Assembly (NCBI RefSeq): GCF_003265705.1
Contig: NW_020312827.1
Location: forward strand, 21,820,413-21,884,412
Reading direction: 5' to 3'
Source: Callorhinus ursinus
Taxonomy: Eukaryota; Chordata; Mammalia; Carnivora; Otariidae
Length of the DNA: 64,000 nucleotides
The notes under the pieces are model-generated. The model ran no database searches. It saw only the letters and a list, made by a program, of their open reading frames with translations, and had not been told where the DNA came from. Positions 56,880-64,000 of the stretch are shown in pieces; positions within the stretch are counted from its first letter, which is position 1, and the number at the start of each line of letters is the position of its first letter. The position numbers and the translations under genes are program-made.

Positions 56880-57818
56880 AATGTAGATAAGGAGAGAATA
56901 AGAAAATAAAACTATTGAAAAGTTTCATTTGTGAACAGAAGCATGATATCTAAAATAAAATACTAGTAATAAAGCTAGCAGTGTTTTAGAAAATAATACA
57001 ACATAGCGTTTATTTCAGAAATGCAAGAGTAGTTAAATATCAGAATTTATGATGATAATTCAGCTCATAAATAAGAAGGAAAACTGTATGATGATCTCAA
57101 TAGATAATGAAAAAGCATTTGATGATATTCAACACCCATTCTTTATTTAAGAAAAAAAAAAAACTCTGAGAAAATGAGAACTAAAAAACAACTCTAATTT
57201 GATATGAAATTTCTACCAGTAACCTACAGCAAATATCATGATCAATGGTGAGTCCCTAGAAGCATTCCCATCAAAGTCAGGAAGTAGATAAAAATGCCTG
57301 CTAATGTCTTTAATACTCTACATTGGAGTTCCAAATTAATAAAATAAGAAAAAATATGAAGTACACATACTGAAAGGGAAAGGTAAAAATAGTGATTTAC
57401 AAGTGATAAGATGACCTATATAGTTTGTCAGTTGATTGTCTTCATTTTCCTAGTAGAATAAATAAGGAAGTTCAGTATTGTGGCCTGATAAAAAATAAAT
57501 GCTAAAAAAAAAAAAATCTAGAGCTCTTCTACGTACCAGTGGAATATAATAGATTTAAAGATCCTTCTTCTGATGGAAACACAATATATAAAACCACAAG
57601 GAAGGAATCAGAAGTAAATGTATAGTAACGTAGAGAAAATTATAAAATTTTGCTGAAGGTGATGGAAAGACCTGAGTAAAAGAGAAATATAACATGTTTG
57701 TTCCTGGGAAGATGCAATAAATAAAGTTGTTAAGTCTTTCAAACTTATTAAATTCAATGTAATCCACCAGAATTCCCCACAAGATGTTTCATCCTTCTTG
57801 ACCAGAAAGTCTAAAACT
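56880..57818 (+). repeat. L1 ORF2 remnant (reverse transcriptase part)
   Basis: Around 57090-57140 the reading MMISIDNEKAFDDIQHP is a decayed form of the L1 reverse transcriptase motif with SID...KAFD. The upstream TTCAGAAATGCAAGAGTAG and downstream AAAGTCAGGAAGTAGATAAA also fit ORF2. Many indels; inactive. It continues on the other side of the SINE at 57830. Confidence 0.8.
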
Positions 57819-57829
57819 CAAGCGAAAGA

Positions 57830-57933
57830 GGGGCACCTGGCTGGCTCAGTCGGTAGAGCATGCGACTCTTGATCTCCAGGTTGTGAGTTTGAGCCCCAGT
57901 TTGGGTGCAGAGATTACTTTTAAAAAATTAAAT
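57830..57933 (+). repeat. Short-form CAN-SINE inside L1 ORF2
   Basis: GGGGCACCTGGCTGGCTCAG, TCGGTAGAGCATGCGACTCT, GGTTGTGAGTTTGAGCCCCA, GAGATTACTTTTAAAAAATT. About 104 bp, close to a tRNA-like monomer with no CT-rich region. Target-site duplication TCAAGCGAAAG (57819-57829) and TCAAATGAAAG (57934-57944), two differences. Confidence 0.93.
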
Positions 57934-57944
57934 TCAAATGAAAG

Positions 57945-58330
57945 AACAAATGTGAAAAAAGATAAAGGCAGTTTTGTAAAAGAATAAATTGAGAGCAACT
58001 TGATCTAACAGATTTCAAATTCTAAAGATCCAGGTAGTAAAGCAGATGGTACACGTGTGCTTGTTTAGGAATAGATGTAGGCTCACTGGGATGGGGATAT
58101 TTCCAAGCTTTACTGTTGAGTGAATAAAGTAAAAAGTGAAGAAAGTAAAGATTTTCTCTTTTCTAATTCACAAAGCAGGAATAGATCCAGGTGAGCACAT
58201 ATCCGCTAAAGACTTGGATGGTGGCTACTGATTATAGGGACTCTCTCACCTTATGAGTAGTCTTGCGATTTTTAAGGAATGTAATCATATATGACTCAAG
58301 TAAAGATGAATAAAAATATTTTTAACCCTG
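57945..58330 (+). repeat. L1 continuation to its 3' UTR
   Basis: After the SINE the L1 text resumes (GATCTAACAGATTTCAAATT), and near 58090-58330 GATGGGGATATTTCCAAGCT and TTTACTGTTGAGTGAATAAA mark the 3' UTR. A further piece seems to follow the next insertion. Confidence 0.65.
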
Positions 58331-58384
58331 GATTCTTTATATACAGAAATACAAACCTATTTTTATCTATATAGTTATGTCTTT

Positions 58385-58860
58385 CCATCTTTATGAACTA
58401 ACTTATAATGTGCAACAAACCATTTCAAAACTCGGTTACTTAAAACATCCTTAGTTCTCATGATTCAATGGATGGGTTTGGAAGTTGTTCTGACTTAGCT
58501 GAGGATGGACTGTCTAGAATGACCTCACTCACCCGTCCTGGCCTCTGCTGGAATTGCAGGGATGGTTAGTGTGGCTGAGGCTCGCTGCACATGGTCTCTC
58601 ATCCTTCAGGAAGCCATCTAGCCTTGTTCACATGGTGGTGGAAAGGTTTCCAGCAGCAAGAGAAGGCACACCTTAATGCACAAGCAGTTTTCAAGCTCCT
58701 ATTTGTATCAGATTTGCTATCATCTCATTGGCTAAAGCAAGTCATCTGGCCACACCCAGGCAGTGTGGGAGGGGACTACCCAATTGAAGGAAAAAGCATA
58801 AAAGAATACACACCAAGCAATAAAGTGGATACACCCGGAAGGTGGAGATAATGGAGGATG
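58385..58860 (-). repeat. MLT/MER-like old repeat inserted in L1 3' UTR
   Basis: The plus strand has CTCGGTTACTTAAAACATCC, GTTCTGACTTAGCTGAGGAT, TCATCTCATTGGCTAAAGCA and GGAGGGGACTACCCAATTGA, the order of a common mammalian repeat. The 86-codon frame here is not a gene. Class not settled. Confidence 0.45.
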
Positions 58861-58975
58861 AAGGAGGATGTTTACTTCCTCACATACCGGCATGATGTTT
58901 TGTTTTGTTGTTTATGATGAACATGTATTATTTTTGCAAATTATATAATTTTGAAAAGTTAACAGAAGAAAACAT
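58861..58975 (+). repeat. Last part of the interrupted L1 3' end
   Basis: GATGAACATGTATTATTTTT followed by GCAAATTATATAATTTTGAA looks like the last part of an old L1 3' UTR. This suggests the sequence before it inserted into the L1. Confidence 0.45.
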
Positions 58976-59535
58976 TCTTTCGCAGGCATGGACTGAGTTT
59001 CCACACTTTGACTTCACTCCCCATATCTGCAAACATTTACCTTCCACAGCCACTGAATCTTCATGCCCTCACCTATGTTAACATTCATTCTCCTACAGTG
59101 AGACACTGCAAAATGCCTACCTCCTAGAAACTTCACCTTTGCAGTCACCCTAGCATCTGCCTGCACATAATGCACAGAGAGTATGGAAACATGCATAACA
59201 AAGTAAAGAAGGACAAAAAGGCTTTTAGAAGTCCCAATTGGTGGCAGCTGCTTCTGTCCCCCAAGGGAGTGGTACAATTTTCCTCTAGAGCCAACAGCGT
59301 TTTGTAAAGCAAAATGCCTCCACTGGTTGATTTAGAGTACGAACATTGAGCGTCCCAGGACGCGGTTTAGAAGGACACAATGTAAGAAAGAGAGTCACAT
59401 TTCTTATGACATTGGAGAAAATAAAGATGATTCAGGAAGGAATGAGAAGAAACCAAAGCAAGAAAAAGCAAAATAATGGCTTTGGGTAATGTGGGTGGCT
59501 AAAATTATTTTCAGGACTGAGTGTGTTAATTATTA
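58976..59535. other. Unassigned sequence
   Basis: Nothing recognised. The minus-strand 87-codon frame at 59014-59277 is unsupported. Confidence 0.4.
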
Positions 59536-60620
59536 AATGGTTGTCTTTCTCCTTTGTTGCCCTTCTATACGCTGCTTTGCTATGCTGATGCTTGGATGCT
59601 GCAAAGTACATTTTCCTTTGTCAGCTGCCTTTGTTAGGTTTTGCCGCAATGAGTCCGGGGACTTGCTCCTTCCTCTTGCTTGTTATTCCTGTCATTGGAG
59701 CCATTTGCTGTTTGTATAACCATCCTCCCGAACAAAGAACTTCATTCAAGTAGCAGAAGTCAGCTTCAGTCTCTATATTCTGGCACTGCCAGGACCAGCC
59801 TCATTGTACCCTCATTGATGTACCACCCTAGAAGGGCAGCAGACTTTTCTCAGAGGGCTCAGCCCCAGCCTAAGCCACGCCCTCCCCAAGACCCTGATTT
59901 GCTGGCATCAGCCAGATGGTAACCCCTTCCTCAAGGATCCCTCCCAACTGTGTGTGTTCTGAGCTTCTATGTTCTCATATCTCCCCTCTTTTGTCTCCAA
60001 TGTTTGGGGTGACAATGGCTCGCAGTGATCATTAACTTCGTATTACCTCAGTGTAACCTCCTTTTTTTATGCCACTGTGGAAATTAACAAAAAACAAGTA
60101 AGAACAAACAGAGGCTATTTATCCAAAGCTTGCTAGAGCAAGGGAGTCAGCCACCATCACTTGCAGTTGGCAGAGACTCACAGGCAGACTGGGAAATGGA
60201 AAAATCTTTATAGTGAAAAAGGGGAGGTTTCAGGTGTGCTCTGACTGGGGGTTGTTAGAATGGGGAATCTTGGAGGCAGGCTAGCTAGAGGCAGGGTATC
60301 ACGGGATTGATTTGGAGAGCATATTCGGCTTGGGATATGCTCCCCAAAGTTGGCAGGTGGCAGGAGTGGGGGATGGATGATGGATTTAAAAACTGGGGAA
60401 GCCTGTGGTCATTGGTCAAGTCCTGACCATTCTGGGCTGACTTTTACAGAGGTCAAGGGTCAGAGTTCTTTTGTCATACATGAACAGACCAGGGTTCATT
60501 TGTATGTCCAGTTGCTCACCTCCCGTGCCTGTTCGGTTAATTCCCTACGTGAAGTTCTCTCCGTTTAAATGTCTAATGTGCTTTCTGCTTTCCCTGACAA
60601 GACCCTGACTGATACAAGGA
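59536..60620 (+). mobile_element. Probable composite LTR/ERV-class sequence
   Basis: 59560-60070 has GGATGCTGCAAAGTACATTT, ATTCTGGCACTGCCAGGACC and ATATCTCCCCTCTTTTGTCT. 60070-60440 has CAGAGGCTATTTATCCAAAG and AAGGGAGTCAGCCACC. It ends near CTCTCCGTTTAAATGTCTAA and ACAAGACCCTGACTGATACA. These are LTR-class phrases and the end looks like an ERVL-type LTR. I could not separate the components. The 95-codon frame at 60569-60856 begins at this end and is unsupported. Confidence 0.4.
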
Positions 60621-62157
60621 GGGGTCTCATATTGCATTTTCAAAATTTTCCCTTTTTTGAGTGTGTGGACCCATTTTGTCAAATCCTTCGTGAGTCTGAC
60701 ACAAATGCAAATGGATTGTATGAATGGCGTTTGGGGAAAATCGATGAAATGAACCCATCTGTAAGAGTCCAGGACAGAAAGAGCGACAGCAGAAGGAAGT
60801 GCGTTAGTGACCCCAGAACTTCAACAAAGACAGGAAGGGGAACCTTGAAGGGATAGAGAGAACCAAGCCCCAAGTGCCTTTCCATATCCGTATTCTGTAT
60901 TAGGAACTGCATGAAGGTGCCTCATAAGCATTTTGGTTTGGTTAATGTTCCCAAATTAATAAAGCAATTTTTGTGTCTTAGTGTTTTGGTAGTACTTCTG
61001 TGATTCATTCATATTTGTGGGCAATTCTCTTCAATTTATTTTAGCTTTACTGAGTTCCTGGTCTGGGCTAGGTATTGTGAGATATTTGTAAACTGGAAAT
61101 TACCCCACCTCTGTCTTCTAAAGGCTTAAAGGCTTTCTGGGAAGAAATGAACAAGGGGGAAGTTAAGTGGAAGTGATAAAAACAATATGTAAGGTCCAGA
61201 GTAAGAACTACAACTAAATGGCACTGTATAATTTTGAAAAAGGGAAGAAAATGTGTGTGATTTTAGTTCATTGGGAAGCTGTTGCACAGTGGATCAGACT
61301 CTGATCTTCATTTTTCAAGAAAGAAAAAGCCAAAATAAAAAAAAATTCCATCTTTAAAAAAAAATTCCAAAAAATTGTCATCACAAAAATTGCTAATTCT
61401 ACTTCATTAAAAGCTCATGTTTTGCTTTAACTTTCACATATGCACAGTTTAAATATTCACAATCTTGATATACAATTTAGTAAGCCTTTGTATTTACATT
61501 GTCATAAATATTTTTCATGTCTTTACATGTTTTGTATTTGTAATCATCATGTAACATTCCATCATCTGGTTGTGCCGTAAATTATTCAGCCTTCCATTTG
61601 GGGTATTTGTTTTAAAATTTTGCTATCTTAGATTTACCCATGAAGATATTAATTGTGTCACTAAATTTTTGCTTCCAGCATATTGCTTCTTTTTGAAATA
61701 CTTTTAGAGAAGACAAAGGGTGCTAGCTAAGAGCACATTTATGGCTTTTACTTTTGAAATATTGCTTTACGAAAAGATTGTAAAGTATTGTTAGTAAGGA
61801 ACTAGTTTATCTTAGCCACATCAGTTCATGTTATCTTTTTTTTTTTAAATCCTCATTTCCAAGATGCTATAATTTGCATTTTTAACTACTAATGAGGAAA
61901 AGAATCTTTCCATCTGTTTTCTTCTTGCATTTGTTGATGAGGATTGTAAAATGTGCAGAGGAAAGGAAAATACCTTGAAAAAAGACAGAAATGAACACAG
62001 CTGGGGGGTAAAAGGGAAGATAGCTGGATGGTAGGAGGATGAGTAGAAATATTATTTATAATATGCTTATGTATTTTTATAGCTATGCATATGTACACAT
62101 ATTACATGTCTCCATATTTCTCCCTGATCAAGTATTTGCTATAAGCCCAACACTATA
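60621..62157. other. Unassigned sequence
   Basis: AT-rich unique DNA; no gene or clear repeat. Confidence 0.4.
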
Positions 62158-62171
62158 TTAAGTGATGCTTT

Positions 62172-62378
62172 TTTTAAAAAAAGATTTTATTTATTTATTT
62201 GAGAGAGAGAAAGAGAGAGAGAGAGCATGTGCAGGGGGGAGGGGCAGAGAGACAAGCAGATTCTCCACCTAGCAGGAAGCCCAGCATGGGGCTTGACACG
62301 GGGCTCCATCCCAGGACCCTGAGATCAGGACCTGAGCTGAAGGCAGACGCTTAACCGACTGAGCCACCCAGGCTGCCC
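62172..62378 (-). repeat. CAN-SINE
   Basis: Reversed tail AAAGATTTTATTTATTTATT, GA-rich run, and GACTGAGCCACCCAGGCTGC head. Perfect 14-bp target-site duplication TTAAGTGATGCTTT at 62158-62171 and 62379-62392. Confidence 0.97.
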
Positions 62379-62392
62379 TTAAGTGATGCTTT

Positions 62393-63194
62393 CAATAAAT
62401 CTCATATTATCCTCGTAACAATCCAATGTTTGTTTTCCCCAGTTTTCTGGCAGGAAACTGAAAGCTCATGGAGGTTAAGTCACACACACAGCCACCACAT
62501 TTAGTAGCAGTGTGGGATTTTTCCAATTTCTGTCTTACTCTAACACATTTCTAAATACCAGGTGATGCTCTAAATATTTTACTGAAGTGAAGAATCAGTA
62601 CTGAGAAATAAAGGCACACATGAAAAGCTATCATAAATTGGTAATAGTGGAACCTTCCTGGGTCCTGGTAGGATCTACCAAAATGAGATCCATATTGTCT
62701 GTAAGGACTATATTCACTTTCTGCTGCCAAATGGACTTGGTTTTAGTTTAATTCTCTTTATAGAATTGATGTTTGTTCTTGGCTAACCATCTATGATATT
62801 ATTATACTGCACACAATGAATTATTCACCCGAATGTGCCTTACAATTAGCCTCAGCAGAGTATTTGTTCCTTTCATCCAAACATTTTACTTTATCTATAA
62901 AGATTAAATTAATCATCTCTGCCAGCAATGAATGACTGAGAGAATTAGTTTTTATATCTGGAGTAGAGAAGGGGAAATTGCAGGCAGAGCAATACATTTT
63001 GCTTGACCAGTGTTCCATGTTTCCTTTTATAATTTGTATTCTGTATCATATGCAGCATCTTTGGCTGGGGAGAGGAAGAGATAGGATACATTATTTGATC
63101 AATGACGGCCAACCTTTAGGGAGGAAGACAGCTGAACAAAGATGATTAATTAAAATGCACTTTAACTTTAGTCATCTTATTTCAAAGTCCCATC
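62393..63194. other. Unassigned, possible conserved non-coding DNA
   Basis: Unique AT-rich DNA without repeat signatures. 62720-63060 includes TATAAAGATTAAATTAATCA and other AT-rich words. No coding signal. Confidence 0.35.
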
Positions 63195-63340
63195 GTTTAA
63201 TTTTTCCAACAATGCTCTAAGACAGATACTATTAGTTCCCTATTTTACAGTTGAGAAAGTAAGCACGGTGGATTTAAGTGATTAAGCCAGAGAACGTGCT
63301 GAGACCACGCAGCATCAGTATTCCAATCTTGACCATGGTT
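63195..63340 (-). repeat. MIR SINE fragment
   Basis: Plus strand reads CTAAGACAGATACTATTAGT, CCCTATTTTACAGTTGAGAA, and ATTCCAATCTTGACCATGGT, a reversed and eroded MIR. Confidence 0.65.
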
Positions 63341-63654
63341 CAGGTGCTTCCTGAAGGTGTTCTGCTCTGGGTCCACTCCTCTTTTCTGTTCCAATCCACC
63401 CCTCCTTGTGATTTCACAGAGCAATGAAATTCCCCAGAAGGAAAGCATCAGGAGGAAAGCAAGCGGGCTATCTGTCCCCAAAGACAGGTACTGTTTGGTA
63501 CATTATCAATAATTATTCACATTGAACATGGGATAATCCACTTGGAAACAAGTTGTCCTGTTGAAACAGCTTTTCTGGTTGTTTCCACTTCCATGTGATT
63601 GAACTTAAAAAAAAAAAAAAAAGTAGGAGAGCTAAGTTCCTTACCTTGACCCCT
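63341..63654. other. Unassigned sequence with oligo-A
   Basis: Oligo-A run at about 63607-63622. Overlapping minus-strand frames of 60-78 codons cross it and are unsupported. Confidence 0.4.
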
Positions 63655-64000
63655 GTAGGGGCCAAGGGCAAGTTGCCCGTAATGTGCCACTTTGGCATGC
63701 AGATTATATTTCAAGCTGAAGATAATCAACGTCCAAAAGATTCAGGAAGACATTTTGACCTTCCTGCCTAAAGAATTTAGATAAAGGACCTGCTCCAGGA
63801 AGGGCGCTATCACTATAGATAACTACAGTATAAAATGAAGTTAGCAAACTCCGTTTGTTAAAATTCCTTTTTTGGTCCCATTGTTTCCGTATGGCTCAGC
63901 AAACATTTGTTTACCAAACATACTCTTTTCCGTCTTCCCATGAATTGCTTTCCCTCTCTCTGAAGTCCCAGATCCCTATCCCCTTCTTGGATGAGGATGA
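63655..64000 (+). mobile_element. LTR-like sequence running off the window end
   Basis: CTGCCTAAAGAATTTAGATA, AAGGACCTGCTCCAGGAAGG, CTATCACTATAGATAACTAC and TTTTTTGGTCCCATTGTTTC are in the order of an ERV-class LTR. Its 3' end is outside the window. Family not named. Confidence 0.4.

Noticed and set aside
57830..57933. Possible tRNA gene (TGGCTCAGTCGGTAGAGCAT resembles a tRNA D-arm)
   Set aside because: It is a tRNA-derived SINE with a target-site duplication and L1 sequence on both sides. The 3' half does not complete a tRNA fold.
1..64000. CRISPR array, operon, phage or bacterial genes
   Set aside because: No spaced direct repeats or densely packed frames; repeat content is clearly mammalian.

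Overview
The window reads as intergenic or deep-intronic DNA from a carnivoran mammal. It carries at least sixteen tRNA-derived CAN-SINE copies, recognised by a head such as GCCTGGGTGGCTCAGTCGG, a CT-rich middle and an AATAAATAAAATCTT tail. It also carries a carnivore-type L1 3' end, and old mammalian repeats (MIR, L2, MaLR and ERVL-like LTRs, a Tigger-like DNA transposon). None of the SINEs I read has the body typical of the young dog family or of cats. The best inference is a caniform outside the dogs (bear, seal, mustelid or relative); the species cannot be fixed from the sequence alone. The DNA is AT-rich with no CpG island.

I found no functional protein-coding gene, no convincing exon and no RNA gene. 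The only gene-derived sequences are three processed pseudogenes: an ST13 (Hsc70-interacting protein) retrocopy on the minus strand at about 21.3-23.9 kb, an RPL13 retrocopy on the minus strand at 26.65-27.36 kb, and an NSA2 retrocopy on the plus strand at about 52.9-54.2 kb. All are intronless and disabled, and two are broken further by later SINE insertions. Nearly all other open reading frames are short chance frames in repeats.

Layout. 0-9 kb: L1 3' end, T-rich ancient LINE-like sequence and an ERV1-like LTR. 9-21 kb: sparse SINEs, a MaLR-type LTR inserted in an older repeat, and much unassigned sequence. 21-32 kb: the densest part, with the ST13 retrocopy (containing a SINE inside a SINE), an old repeat, a decayed ERVL internal region split by the RPL13 retrocopy, an AT microsatellite, an LTR, and a pair of inverted arms of about 370 bp each. 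32-42 kb: MIR, L2 and LTR fossils, and a three-SINE cluster with a TG microsatellite. 42-52 kb: mostly unassigned, with scattered MIR and L1 pieces. 52-60 kb: the NSA2 retrocopy, two L1 remnants interrupted by SINEs or an LTR-like unit, a MIR split by an LTR-like insertion, and a Tigger-like element. 60-64 kb: unassigned DNA, one SINE, one MIR and an LTR running off the end.

Nothing here forms a pathway or operon. What the window offers is a readable record of nested insertions whose relative order can be worked out from target-site duplications. A few unique AT-rich stretches might be conserved non-coding elements, but that needs a cross-species alignment. Repeat family names come from recognition by eye, so boundaries of old repeats are approximate.
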